A stretch of DNA of 64,000 bases from positions 2,489,001 through 2,553,000 of the forward strand of contig NZ_CP014335.1 of the NCBI RefSeq assembly GCF_001610955.1. Reading direction: 5' to 3'. Below, piece by piece: positions 30,757 to 40,026 of this stretch. Positions within the stretch are counted from its first letter, which is position 1; the number at the start of each line of letters is the position of its first letter. Origin of the DNA: Geobacillus thermoleovorans (GTDB lineage: Bacteria > Bacillota > Bacilli > Bacillales > Anoxybacillaceae). The notes beneath the pieces were generated by a model. That model searched no databases. It was not told the origin of the DNA and worked only from the letters and a program-made list of their open reading frames with translations. Both the position numbers and the translations under genes were made by a program.

Positions 30757-31047
30757 TTACGCTTCTTGACTGACCGGGTAGACGCTGACGCGTTTGCGGT
30801 CGCGGCCGAGCCGCTCGAAGCGTACGATGCCGTCGATTTTCGCATACAGCGTATCGTCGCCGCCGCGGCCGACGTTCAAGCCCGGATGGACTTTCGTTCC
30901 GCGTTGACGGTACAAAATCGAACCGCTGGTGACGAATTGACCGTCAGCCCGTTTTGCGCCAAGACGTTTCGCGATCGAGTCGCGGCCGTTTTTCGTCGAA
31001 CCGACCCCTTTTTTCGAAGCAAAAAATTGCAGGTCAAGTCTCAGCAT
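30757..31047 (-). CDS. rpmA: 50S ribosomal protein L27 (with cleaved N-terminal extension)
   Basis: Large-subunit protein whose N-terminus reaches the peptidyl transferase centre. The 96 residues begin [16 protein letters not shown]: the first nine residues are the Firmicutes-specific extension that must be removed by the Prp protease (cut after FF) to expose ASKKG. The gene for Prp lies directly upstream. Start ATG at 31047 follows GGGAGGTGA; a GTG nine bases earlier lies inside that site. Confidence 0.97.
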   Translation of the reverse strand: MLRLDLQFFASKKGVGSTKNGRDSIAKRLGAKRADGQFVTSGSILYRQRGTKVHPGLNVGRGGDDTLYAKIDGIVRFERLGRDRKRVSVYPVSQEA

Positions 31048-31062
31048 GGCAGTCACCTCCCG

Positions 31063-31392
31063 CTAGATGGATGTCACGCGGATAAATGTTCCGTAATCGC
31101 GTTCGATCGTCTTTAGCGAAACGACCATCGCTTCCAACAACAACTGTACTTTCTCTGCCGCCGCTTCTTCCAGCTCCGGAAGCTCGCAGCGGAGGTAGCC
31201 GCCGTCTTTGCCGAGCGAAACATGCGGGCTTACGCCAATAAGTGTCTCGATGGCGTTGATCGTGCCGAACGAGACCGCCGAAGCGCCGGCGCATACAATG
31301 TCCTGCCCGCGTTTCGCAAAATGGGCGTGCCCTTCCATCGTAAACGCGCGGATGCGGCCGTCCGCTTCCCGTTCAATCGTGACGCGGATCAT
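31063..31392 (-). CDS. prp: Ribosomal-processing cysteine protease Prp
   Basis: Removes the N-terminal extension of L27. The 109-residue protein has the catalytic histidine in MEGHAHFA (H22) and cysteine in DIVCAGASAVSF (C34), the same positions as described for the Staphylococcus enzyme. It lies two bases after rplU and 15 before rpmA, its substrate gene (B. subtilis name ysxB). Confidence 0.95.
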   Translation of the reverse strand: MIRVTIEREADGRIRAFTMEGHAHFAKRGQDIVCAGASAVSFGTINAIETLIGVSPHVSLGKDGGYLRCELPELEEAAAEKVQLLLEAMVVSLKTIERDYGTFIRVTSI

Positions 31393-31394
31393 CT

Positions 31395-31703
31395 TTACGC
31401 GTTGATTTTTTCGATGACGACTTTCGTGTACGGCTGACGGTGGCCTTGTTTGCGGCGATAGTTCTTTTTCGCTTTATATTTGAAGACGATGATTTTCTTT
31501 TGTCGGCCGTGTTTTTGCACTCTCGCCGTCACGGTTGCGCCTTCGACTGTCGGGTTGCCGATTTTCACCGTTTCCCCGCCGACGAACAGCACTTTGTCAA
31601 ACGTGACCGTATCGCCTTCATTCGCATCCAATTTTTCGATGTAAATTTCTTGGCCTTCTTCGACTTTCAATTGTTTGCCGCCAGTTTCGATAATTGCGTA
31701 CAT
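31395..31703 (-). CDS. rplU: 50S ribosomal protein L21
   Basis: Large-subunit rRNA-binding protein. The 102-residue protein starts [18 protein letters not shown] and ends with the basic [18 protein letters not shown] block. The ATG at 31703 follows GGAGGTG; longer frames run into the structured leader. First gene of rplU-prp-rpmA. Confidence 0.97.
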
Positions 31704-31860
31704 GCATCGCACCTCCTTCATGGACTCAGACTCGCCAGCGCCAAGGCGGCCCAAGACGGAGCGCTTCATCGCCCGCGCTGAGCGGTTGTAGTGCGGGTGC
31801 GTCTTTTTGCGACAGCCGCCCTCTTTTGCCCTTGTTGGCAGGACAAAAAGTCTACAACGT
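31704..31860 (-). ncRNA. L21-type leader RNA upstream of rplU
   Basis: About 155 bases lie between the promoter and rplU. The minus strand contains conserved-looking blocks (ACAACCGCTCAGCGCGGGCG, then AAGCGCTCCGTCTTGG) and several GC-rich pairings, resembling the Firmicutes L21 leader family, which is thought to bind L21 for autoregulation. The identification is from memory of the family, not a covariance search. Confidence 0.65.
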
Positions 31861-31865
31861 CATCT

Positions 31866-31894
31866 ATCGTAACATAGAAACGGCCGGTCGTCAA
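31866..31894 (-). promoter_or_regulatory. SigA-type promoter of rplU-prp-rpmA
   Basis: On the minus strand TTGACG (31894-31889), 17 bases, TACGAT (31871-31866). Near consensus; transcription would start at about 31860. Confidence 0.75.
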
Positions 31895-31955
31895 CCGTCA
31901 TCTTCGTCCCCCGGCGGGCGATGATGAAACGGTGCAAACGACTATATAGAGAGGC

Positions 31956-32166
31956 CATTTGAAGCTTTGCCATTTGCAACTTTACCGAGTATTTGATCGA
32001 CTGTTGATCGACCGAACAACGCCGCTTTCAGACCCATGTATGAGTCTGTGAAGCGAGCGGCTGTTCGGCCTCCCGTCACGCCAAGGTGTGACGAGGGCAA
32101 GCCTGTGGCTTGCCTTCGTCAGTCGAAAAATAGATAAGCGACTTTTCCATCAAGGATATGTGAAAC
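31956..32166. repeat. Structured intergenic repeat, copy A
   Basis: First of two related non-coding copies (the other at 39670-39858) in the same orientation. Shared blocks include GATCGACTGT, GACCGAACAACGCCGCTTTC, AGACCCATGTATG, GGCTTGCCTTCG and CAAGGATATGTGAAAC. Outer arms CGACTG (31998-32003)/CAGTCG (32120-32125) enclose CCGAACA/TGTTCGG, CAGAC/GTCTG and GGCAAGCC-TGT-GGCTTGCC hairpins. Copy A has one more hairpin (CGTCAC/GTGACG, about 32074-32093) that copy B lacks. It fills the gap between spoIVFB and the rplU promoter. Confidence 0.85.
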
Positions 32167-32184
32167 TTTTATATATAGCCACGA

Positions 32185-33045
32185 TCAATAGATGAGAGCG
32201 CCAAGCGGCGCATCGGCTTGTTTTTCGGCAAAAAACGCATGCAGCAGCTCGTTTTCATCGAGCGTCGCCCGTTCGCGCCCGTCGCGAACGACGATGATCG
32301 CATGCTTTTGTCCGCGGTAAAATCGCTGCAGCACGGCCGAGATGCGTTCGTCCGCCGGCGCCGTAATCGTCCGCAGCTTTGTATAGCCGCCTTTGTTTCC
32401 ATAATACCGCTCAAGCAAAAAGCGCATGACGACATACGGATGCTGCTTTTGCTCCTGCCAAAGAGCATGCGCCAAAAAGGCGGCGATCGCCCATAAATCA
32501 AGCTGGCGCGGCGCCAACACAAACAAAAGAACAACGCCGAAGGCAAGCGCAGCAGCCGATATGGCGACCGTGTTTCGATGCGCATCGCTGAACGGCCGGC
32601 GGTAGGACAGCAGCAAAAACAATAACTTGCCTCCATCCAGCGGCCAGATTGGCAGCAAGTTCAAAGCGAAAATGGCCGCATTGTAGCGAAAAAAGAGCTC
32701 CCAGCTCCCGCCATCCATCATGCCGGCCTTCCACAAAAAAAACGCCGCCGCTACGAGCCACAGATGCTGGGCCGGCCCGGCGAGCGTCACGATCCACTCC
32801 TCGCGGAACGGCCGGTTGCCGTGCTCTTCGACTTCCGCCACTCCGCCGAACGGCAGCAGCAAAATCCGCTTCACCCGCCAAGAGAAAAACGCGGCTGCCG
32901 CCGCATGGCCAAGCTCATGAACGAGGACGATGAAAAACAACAGGCAAAGCTGCTTGAAATGGGCGGTAAGCACCGCGATGCCGCCGATCAACCATAACAG
33001 TGGGTGGACGTGCAGCTTCCCGAGCAGCGCCATATACTTATTCAA
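32185..33045 (-). CDS. spoIVFB: SpoIVFB, intramembrane metalloprotease that activates sigma-K
   Basis: Site-2-type (M50) protease in the outer forespore membrane that cuts pro-sigma-K. The 286-residue protein has the zinc motif HELGH at residues 43-47 and the third ligand D137 in WPLDGGK, the same numbering as B. subtilis, within about six membrane segments, followed by a C-terminal CBS-like cytoplasmic domain (ISAVLQRFYRGQKHAIIVV) that binds pro-sigma-K. Overlaps spoIVFA by eight bases. Confidence 0.95.
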   Translation of the reverse strand: MNKYMALLGKLHVHPLLWLIGGIAVLTAHFKQLCLLFFIVLVHELGHAAAAAFFSWRVKRILLLPFGGVAEVEEHGNRPFREEWIVTLAGPAQHLWLVAAAFFLWKAGMMDGGSWELFFRYNAAIFALNLLPIWPLDGGKLLFLLLSYRRPFSDAHRNTVAISAAALAFGVVLLFVLAPRQLDLWAIAAFLAHALWQEQKQHPYVVMRFLLERYYGNKGGYTKLRTITAPADERISAVLQRFYRGQKHAIIVVRDGRERATLDENELLHAFFAEKQADAPLGALIY

Positions 33046-33805
33046 AGGAAATCACCTGAATCGGATCGATAAATTCATCTCCTTGTTTAATCGCAAAATA
33101 AAACAGCCCTTTCTGTTTATTTGCCTCGCTCGCCCCGGCCGTGCCAACTTCCTGCCCCATTTCTACAAAATCATACAATTTCACCGAAATGGCCCCCAAA
33201 CGTCCATACCACGTCTCCGTGCCGTCCGCATGTTGGATGATGACCGTTTTGCCGAGACGGTCTTTCGTACCGGCAAAGGTGACAATCCCTTCTTTCATCG
33301 CTTCCACTTTGGCTCCATTCTCGGTTTCGATCGTCACACCCTCCCCGTTTTTTTCAAAACTTTCGAGAATCCGTCCAGAAGCCGGCACTGCATAGGATGA
33401 AGCCGTTTTCACCTTTTCTTCCTTTTTCGGGGCAAAAAAAGCGAGCGGCTCACCGAACGTTTTTTCATACCAGGCTGAGACGGCCGCAAACTGAAACTCG
33501 GTTTCCATCGTCCGGGCAATAAACTGCCGCGCCGGCTCGAGGGAAGCGGACGGATGCCGGAACAAAATGGCCGTCACTAGCACGAGACAGGCAGCGATGA
33601 GTGTTTTGAATAAAAACCATTCTTTGCGGAACAACGGATGGGGAGCGGATTCAAACGAATAGCGGTCATACGTGACGACCGGCAGCCCGTACCGCTCCTC
33701 ATCAGCGGCGCTCCATCTAGATTCTTTTGGATCCTGCCCCTTATATTGACGTTCCCTTCTTCGTTTTTCAATGCGTTTTTTCATCTCACGGACGCGTCGA
33801 TCCAT
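33038..33805 (-). CDS. spoIVFA: SpoIVFA, inhibitor/anchor of SpoIVFB
   Basis: Holds SpoIVFB inactive with BofA until cut by SpoIVB from the forespore. The 255-residue protein has a basic cytoplasmic N-terminus ([19 protein letters not shown]), one membrane segment near residue 90 and an extracytoplasmic M23/LytM-like domain. The last catalytic motif of active M23 enzymes (HxH) reads FYF here, so it is a pseudopeptidase. Start at 33805 follows GGAGGGGGG; a sigma-E-like promoter is at 33842-33870. Confidence 0.92.
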   Translation of the reverse strand: MDRRVREMKKRIEKRRRERQYKGQDPKESRWSAADEERYGLPVVTYDRYSFESAPHPLFRKEWFLFKTLIAACLVLVTAILFRHPSASLEPARQFIARTMETEFQFAAVSAWYEKTFGEPLAFFAPKKEEKVKTASSYAVPASGRILESFEKNGEGVTIETENGAKVEAMKEGIVTFAGTKDRLGKTVIIQHADGTETWYGRLGAISVKLYDFVEMGQEVGTAGASEANKQKGLFYFAIKQGDEFIDPIQVISFE

Positions 33806-33841
33806 ACGTCCCCCCTCCACCTTTCCAACAACGTTTGTACT

Positions 33842-33870
33842 AATTTATGAGACAACCTCATGGAATATGA
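33842..33870 (-). promoter_or_regulatory. Candidate sigma-E promoter of spoIVFAB
   Basis: On the minus strand TCATATT (33870-33864), 14 bases, CATAAATT (33849-33842). The -35 is a full match to the sigma-E pattern; the operon is sigma-E controlled in B. subtilis. The remaining 160 bases to the minD terminator show nothing I recognise. Confidence 0.65.
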
Positions 33871-34030
33871 ACGAGCGTTTTTCGCCGCGCCTCGCCGAAC
33901 ACGTCCGCGAACAAATCCCTCAAACGGTTTCACACCAACGTTTCGGCTGAGCGCCGCAACCGATCGATACCATCTGCTTCCGTTGTTACAGATCAGGAAT
34001 TCCAAACAGCACAACAATTATGAATAAAAA

Positions 34031-34056
34031 AAGAAGGCCCATTCAACGGCCTTCTT
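34031..34056 (-). terminator. Terminator after minD
   Basis: AAGAAGGCC and GGCCTTCTT form a 9-bp stem with an 8-base loop; on the minus strand TTTTTTTATTC follows. It ends the radC/mre/min transcript 12 bases past minD. Confidence 0.9.
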
Positions 34057-34068
34057 GCGCCAACTCCA

Positions 34069-34872
34069 TTATTTCAAACTAAATATTTTCCGAATCTTTG
34101 AAAACAGCCCCTTCTCCTCTTCCTCAAGCGGCGGCAGCGGCACCGACTCGCCGAGGATGCGGCGGGCAATGTTGCGGAAGGCGATCGACGCTTTGCTGTT
34201 TGGGTCCAGCACAATCGGCTCGCCGCGGTTCGACGCTTTGATCACGTTTTCATCGTCGGCGATAATGCCGAGCAACTCAATCGATAAATGCGAGATGATT
34301 TCGTCGACATCCAACATATCGCCGTTTTTCACCATATGGCTGCGAATGCGGTTGATGATGAGGCGCGGCGGTTTGACGTGCTCCTCCGCTTCAAGCAAGC
34401 CGATGATGCGGTCGGCGTCGCGGACCGCCGACACTTCCGGCGTCGTGACGACGATCGCTTCGTCCGCGCCGGCGACAGCGTTGCGATAGCCTTGTTCGAT
34501 TCCGGCCGGACAGTCGATGAGCACATAATCGTATTCCTGTTTCAGCTCCTCAATGAGCTGTTTCATTTGCGCGGGGTTGACCGCCGACTTATCGCTCGTT
34601 TGCGCGGCCGGCAACAAATACAAATAGTTATCGAACCGCTTGTCTTTCACAAGCGCCTTCTGCACCGTGCAACGCCCCTCCACGACATCGACCAAATCAT
34701 AAATAATTCGGTTCTCAAGCCCAAGCACGACATCGAGGTTGCGCAGCCCGATGTCGGTGTCGACAAGGCACACCCGCTTCCCTAGAATGGCGAGGGCCGT
34801 CCCAAGGTTCGCGGTCGTCGTCGTTTTGCCGACGCCGCCTTTTCCGGAAGTGATGACGATCGCTTCTCCCAC
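34069..34872 (-). CDS. minD: Septum site-determining ATPase MinD
   Basis: Membrane-associated ATPase that holds MinC at the poles to block misplaced division. The 267 residues start with the deviant Walker A SGKGGVGKTTT (10-20), contain the switch regions VDTDIGLRNLD and DCPAGIEQG, and end in an amphipathic membrane-targeting helix (KGLFSKIRKIFSLK). Two GTG codons are possible: 34872 gives MGEAIVIT as in B. subtilis with good spacing from AAGGAG; 34878 is four bases from it. Two bases after minC. Confidence 0.96.
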   Translation of the reverse strand: MGEAIVITSGKGGVGKTTTTANLGTALAILGKRVCLVDTDIGLRNLDVVLGLENRIIYDLVDVVEGRCTVQKALVKDKRFDNYLYLLPAAQTSDKSAVNPAQMKQLIEELKQEYDYVLIDCPAGIEQGYRNAVAGADEAIVVTTPEVSAVRDADRIIGLLEAEEHVKPPRLIINRIRSHMVKNGDMLDVDEIISHLSIELLGIIADDENVIKASNRGEPIVLDPNSKASIAFRNIARRILGESVPLPPLEEEEKGLFSKIRKIFSLK

Positions 34873-34874
34873 GG

Positions 34875-35558
34875 TCACATTCTCCTTTCTAAGCGCGTCA
34901 AATTCGGCCGCAAATGCATAAGCAGCTGAAGGCGGTCGACAACAATTTGATTATGCTCATCAATATAGGCGCATTCCATTTCATTTCCTTCATCCGTTTT
35001 CGAATCGGGCGCTCGGCTCATGATGTCGCCGATGCGCAGCTGCATCGGTTTCATGACCGATGCAGCGATGATCGCCTGTTTATTGCCGGCATACCCGGCA
35101 TGGGCGATGCCGCGCAAGGCGCCGAGAATGAAAATGTTGCCTCCGGCAATGACCGTTCCGCCAGGGTTCACGTCGCCGATCAGCAGCAAATCCCCTTCGA
35201 CATGAAGCACTTGTCCCGAACGGACAATGCGCGAAACGGGCACAATTTCCGTTTTTCTCATCCATTCTATCGCTTCTGCTTTCGACATGACATTGCTTTC
35301 GATCGAATCGACGACCAAATTTTTTGAACGGCGGATGAGCGCACGCACCTCTTCCTCTTGGGCAGGCGTCAAATAGCGGTTCCCAATTTTCAGATGAACA
35401 GAGACAAGGGGGCTGTCTGGCGCGACGCCAGCTTGTTTGACAAGCCGCTCCTCGATTTCTTTCAATAAATCGTCATACGAGCAGCGGTCATCGAGATGCA
35501 GCGTCAGCCCATCTTTCGTCCCTTTAATCGTCACGTACTGCTGCTTTTGTTTCGCCAC
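34875..35558 (-). CDS. minC: Septum site-determining protein MinC
   Basis: FtsZ assembly inhibitor delivered by MinD. The 227-residue protein has an N-terminal FtsZ-acting domain ([19 protein letters not shown]) and a C-terminal beta-helix dimer domain ([34 protein letters not shown]). The GTG at 35558, after GGGGTG, matches the B. subtilis length; upstream extension to 35624 crosses the mreD end. Confidence 0.95.
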   Translation of the reverse strand: MAKQKQQYVTIKGTKDGLTLHLDDRCSYDDLLKEIEERLVKQAGVAPDSPLVSVHLKIGNRYLTPAQEEEVRALIRRSKNLVVDSIESNVMSKAEAIEWMRKTEIVPVSRIVRSGQVLHVEGDLLLIGDVNPGGTVIAGGNIFILGALRGIAHAGYAGNKQAIIAASVMKPMQLRIGDIMSRAPDSKTDEGNEMECAYIDEHNQIVVDRLQLLMHLRPNLTRLERRM

Positions 35559-35607
35559 AACGTTCACCCCAACGAATAATTCTACAAAACGGGCCGTTTT
35601 TCCTCTT

Positions 35608-36126
35608 TTATTCTTCCTGCTCAAACCGGCGAATTTTTGCCAATCGCCGTTCGAGCGGGTACGAAAAGACGAGCAAAAACGCGACGTTCAGAAGCAGCGT
35701 CGGCCATAGACGGCGGTCCCAAAAAACAGAAAACGACCAATCGGTCCGCCCGATCAACAGCTGGATGCCGTAGACATAACTGTCAAGCAGCATAATGGAA
35801 AGCAGAGACAAGAGCGATGCAACGAACCAGTTTTGGTGGAACCATTTCATCGCTTTGCCCGCCAAGTAGGCAATAAGCGTATAGGCAAACGCATAAACAC
35901 CGAGCAGCTCTGTGTAGACGCAGTCATACAGGAACCCGAAGATGAACCCGTACCCCATCGCCCGCGTCCCGCCGAAATGCATCGCTGTGAACACGAGAAA
36001 AACAAGAAAAAACCGGGGAACAAAAAAATAGTGGACATACAAGTCGCCTTTTGGCCATATATCAACAAAAAGGCTCTCACTCACAAAACATAACACCGCA
36101 AGGAAAGGGAGACGCCACTTGTTCAC
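35608..36126 (-). CDS. mreD: Rod shape-determining protein MreD
   Basis: Integral membrane part of the elongasome. The 172 residues form about five to six hydrophobic segments with little outside them. The GTG at 36126 overlaps the mreC stop codon (GTGA), so it is translationally coupled. The order mreB-mreC-mreD-minC-minD is that of B. subtilis. Confidence 0.93.
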   Translation of the reverse strand: MNKWRLPFLAVLCFVSESLFVDIWPKGDLYVHYFFVPRFFLVFLVFTAMHFGGTRAMGYGFIFGFLYDCVYTELLGVYAFAYTLIAYLAGKAMKWFHQNWFVASLLSLLSIMLLDSYVYGIQLLIGRTDWSFSVFWDRRLWPTLLLNVAFLLVFSYPLERRLAKIRRFEQEE

Positions 36127-36989
36127 TTTGCCTCCTCCTTTTCCTGCAGTGCTGCATCGATGGTTCGTTTCACAATCATGACGTCGTCAATATCATACAA
36201 GTTGGCAAACGGCTTGACATAGACGACTTTCGTCAATCCGTATTGGTCCGGCTTGACTTCAGTCACCTCACCGATCGGCAGCCCTTTCGGAAACACGCCG
36301 CCAAGGCCGGAAGTCAACACTTTTTGCCTTTTTTCCACTTTGGCGTCAATCGGAATTTCTCCGAGCAGCAACTCGCGCCGCTTCTCATCGTAGCCTTCGA
36401 TCAACCCAAACACGTTTTCCTTTCCTTGGATATAAGCGGAAATGCGGTTGTTTTGGTCAAGCGCGCTTAACAGCTGCACAGTGGACGTAAATTGGGAAGC
36501 GTGCTGCACCTTGCCGACAAGCCCCGCTGGGGTGATGACGGCCATATCTTTTTTCACGCCGTGTTGCTCGCCTTTGTTGATGATGATCGTTTCCCGCCAA
36601 CGATCCGGGTTCCGCCCGATCACCGTCGCCTGAATCGAAACAAAATCACGCAAGCTCTCTTTTTTATCGAGCAACGCGCGCAACCGTTCGTTTTCTTGCC
36701 GCAGCGCCTCGACCTCGGTCTCAAGCGCCGCATATTCCTCAAGTCTTGCCTTCAGCAGTTCGTTTTCCTTATATGTACGGCGAAGATCGCTCACATTTTC
36801 AAAGAAGCCCGCGATCTCCTCGGCGGGCTTCCCAAACAGAAGCTGAACAAAACCGACCGTATCTTTTACAAACTGCTCCGGCCACGTCAACTCTTCACGG
36901 CTGCGCAAGGAAAAGCCGATCAACATGACAAGGATGACGATGCTGACGAGCAAAAAAATGAGACGCTTATTCCCAAAAAGCTGTGGCAT
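36123..36989 (-). CDS. mreC: Rod shape-determining protein MreC
   Basis: Extracytoplasmic scaffold linking MreB to the cell-wall synthases. The 288-residue protein has one N-terminal membrane segment (LIFLLVSIVILVMLIGF), a coiled coil (about residues 70-110, ending EVEALRQENERLRALL) and two beta domains (AVITPAGLVGKVQ, VLTSGLGGVFPKGLPIGEV). Start at 36989, 19 bases after mreB. Confidence 0.95.
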   Translation of the reverse strand: MPQLFGNKRLIFLLVSIVILVMLIGFSLRSREELTWPEQFVKDTVGFVQLLFGKPAEEIAGFFENVSDLRRTYKENELLKARLEEYAALETEVEALRQENERLRALLDKKESLRDFVSIQATVIGRNPDRWRETIIINKGEQHGVKKDMAVITPAGLVGKVQHASQFTSTVQLLSALDQNNRISAYIQGKENVFGLIEGYDEKRRELLLGEIPIDAKVEKRQKVLTSGLGGVFPKGLPIGEVTEVKPDQYGLTKVVYVKPFANLYDIDDVMIVKRTIDAALQEKEEAK

Positions 36990-37008
36990 GCGTCACACCT
37001 TCTTACCG

Positions 37009-38100
<1,092 letters not shown>

Positions 38101-38188
38101 TCATTTATAAATTGTACAACACCGCCCGAACGGATTCGGAAAAACCCATAGTTGATATTATAACTGATTCGACAAAAAATGAGAACCG

Positions 38189-38869
38189 CTAGACGTAGCC
38201 TTTTTCTTTCAAACTGACGAATTTTTGATCGCCGATGATGAGGTGATCCAAGAGCTCGATGCCGATGATGCGGCCGCATTCCGCGAGCCGTTTCGTCACA
38301 TCGATGTCTTCGCGGCTTGGAGTCGGATCGCCAGAAGGGTGGTTATGCACACAAATGACGGAGGCGGCGGAACGTTTGATCGCCTCTTTAAACACTTCGC
38401 GCGGATGGACAATCGAGGCGTTTAAACTGCCGATGAACACCGTTTTGCGGTAGATGACTTGATTTTTCGTATTTAAATAAATGGCGACAAAATGTTCTTG
38501 CGATAAAAAGCGCATATCTTCCATGACGTATTTCGCTCCGTCTTCCGGGCAGCGAATCACATAGCGGTCGGCGCAGCCGGACTGGTGGATGCGTCGGCCG
38601 AGCTCCAACGCCGCCAAAATTTGCACGGCTTTCGTCGGCCCGATCCCTTTGATGTTTGTCATTTCTTCGACCGTTGCGTCTTTGAGCGGTCTCAGCCCCT
38701 CAAAATGGCGAAGGAGACGCTGGGCGAGCTGCACGACCGACTCCTCCTTCGTGCCCGTGCGCAACAAAATGGCGATCAGTTCATGGTCGGATAAACTTTC
38801 CGGCCCTGATGACAGCAGCCGTTCACGCGGCCGGCTGTCTTTCGGAACATCGCGGATCATCCACGCCAT
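38189..38869 (-). CDS. radC: RadC-like JAB/MPN domain protein
   Basis: Annotated historically as a DNA repair protein, but the true role is uncertain. The 226 residues have an N-terminal helix-hairpin-helix (NIKGIGPTKAVQIL) and a C-terminal MPN/JAB metal domain with the full zinc signature (HNHPSGDPTPSREDID). Start is one of ATGs 38872/38869 after AAGGGGG; 38869 has the better spacing. Between maf and mreB as in B. subtilis. Confidence 0.9.
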   Translation of the reverse strand: MAWMIRDVPKDSRPRERLLSSGPESLSDHELIAILLRTGTKEESVVQLAQRLLRHFEGLRPLKDATVEEMTNIKGIGPTKAVQILAALELGRRIHQSGCADRYVIRCPEDGAKYVMEDMRFLSQEHFVAIYLNTKNQVIYRKTVFIGSLNASIVHPREVFKEAIKRSAASVICVHNHPSGDPTPSREDIDVTKRLAECGRIIGIELLDHLIIGDQKFVSLKEKGYV

Positions 38870-39004
38870 CATACTCCCCCTTTTTTGTTTTGCTTCATCG
38901 AAAGATGGAGAGGCTTGAACCGCCCCTCGGTACGACAGCAGAATCCGTTTGCGGGGGCGTTCTTTTGCCAAAAAGCGCCAGACGGCGGCCGCTTTTGCTT
39001 TGAT

Positions 39005-39580
39005 CTATGCCGGCGGCCACCCGAGCCGGCGCAATTCCCTCACCGTCCGCGACAGCGGCAGGCCGACGACCGTCAAATAGTCGCCTTCGATCCGTTTGAC
39101 AAACAGGGCAGCGCGGCCTTGGATGCCATACGCCCCCGCCTTGTCCATCGGCTCCCCGGTCGCAATATAGGCGGCGATTTCCTCGTCATCGAGCTCCCAA
39201 AACGTCACCGCTGTTTTTTCCGCAAACGAGGTGATGGACCCTTGAGGGAGTGCGATGGCGACACCGGTCCATACGTCATGCGTCCGCCCGGACAACTGAC
39301 GCAGCATGGCGAATGCTTCTTCTTCCGTGCGCGGCTTCCCTAACAAGCGGCCATCGCACACAACGATCGTATCAGCGCCAAGAACATACGCGTCGGGAAA
39401 AGAGGACATCACCGCCTCCACTTTCCGGCGGGCAAGAAGTTGAACCGCTTCATCAGGGGGCGTTCCGGGGGGAATCGTCTCATCGGCATGGCTTTCCTGC
39501 ACATCAAACGGCCAGCCGGCCAGCTCGAGGATCTGCCTTCGTCGAGGGGAGCGGGATGCAAGCACGAACCGTGGAGGCAT
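39005..39580 (-). CDS. maf: Maf family nucleoside triphosphate pyrophosphatase
   Basis: House-cleaning enzyme acting on dTTP/UTP and modified nucleotides; its B. subtilis counterpart affects septum formation. The 191-residue protein starts with the substrate motif [12 protein letters not shown] and has [16 protein letters not shown] and [16 protein letters not shown] SigA-type promoter is at 39626-39654. A weak bulged hairpin with T-rich ends lies at about 38968-38997 past its stop. Confidence 0.94.
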
Positions 39581-39625
39581 CGCTCATTCTCCTTTCGCTC
39601 GTTTCGGTTCGGAAGATTCACTTGT

Positions 39626-39654
39626 ATCGTAGCAAATTTTGCGGTGAAAGGCAA
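39626..39654 (-). promoter_or_regulatory. SigA-type promoter of maf
   Basis: On the minus strand TTGCCT (39654-39649), 17 bases, TACGAT (39631-39626), about 45 bases before the maf start. This and the repeat at 39670 are the main contents of the 437-base gap between maf and spoIIB. Confidence 0.65.
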
Positions 39655-39669
39655 TTTTCTGTATAGATG

Positions 39670-39858
39670 CAATTTGAAGCATGAACATTTGCAGATTTTA
39701 CTAGGCATTTGATCGACTGTCGGGCGACCGAACAACGCCGCTTTCAGACCCATGTATGGGTCTGTGAAGCGGGTGGTTGTTCGGGCTTCCAAGCCACAGG
39801 CTTGCCTTCGACAGTCGAAAAATGGACAAACGGCTTTTCCGTCAAGGATATGTGAAAC
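39670..39858. repeat. Structured intergenic repeat, copy B
   Basis: Second copy of the element at 31956-32166. The folding is cleaner here: outer arms CGACTGTC (39714-39721)/GACAGTCG (39810-39817), then CCGAACAAC (39728-39736)/GTTGTTCGG (39776-39784) topped by CAGACCCA-TGTA-TGGGTCTG (39745-39764), and CAAGCC-ACA-GGCTTG (39790-39804). No reading frame of note and no terminator U-run. It lies upstream of the maf promoter and downstream of spoIIB. Confidence 0.85.
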
Positions 39859-40010
39859 GTTTTCGTTGCCATCTATTCTATATAAGTTGAAATTTTGTTT
39901 TACATCCAGCCGATCACTCGCCACGTTATATCATAGTCGACTTGTATGGAGATAAATATAGAAACGAAAAATCGGAAATTCTTTATATATGCAATAGGCA
40001 AAAAAAAAAC

Positions 40011-40026
40011 GGGGCTTCTAGCTCCC
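40011..40026 (-). terminator. Terminator overlapping the spoIIB stop codon
   Basis: On the minus strand GGGAGCT and AGCCCC pair with one bulged A, and a run of ten T follows. The spoIIB stop codon lies in the loop region. Confidence 0.7.

Noticed and set aside
31956..32166. Insertion sequence or its remnant
   Set aside because: No transposase-like frame, no clear terminal inverted repeats with target duplication; the pairings are nested like an RNA fold, so it is listed as a structured repeat instead.
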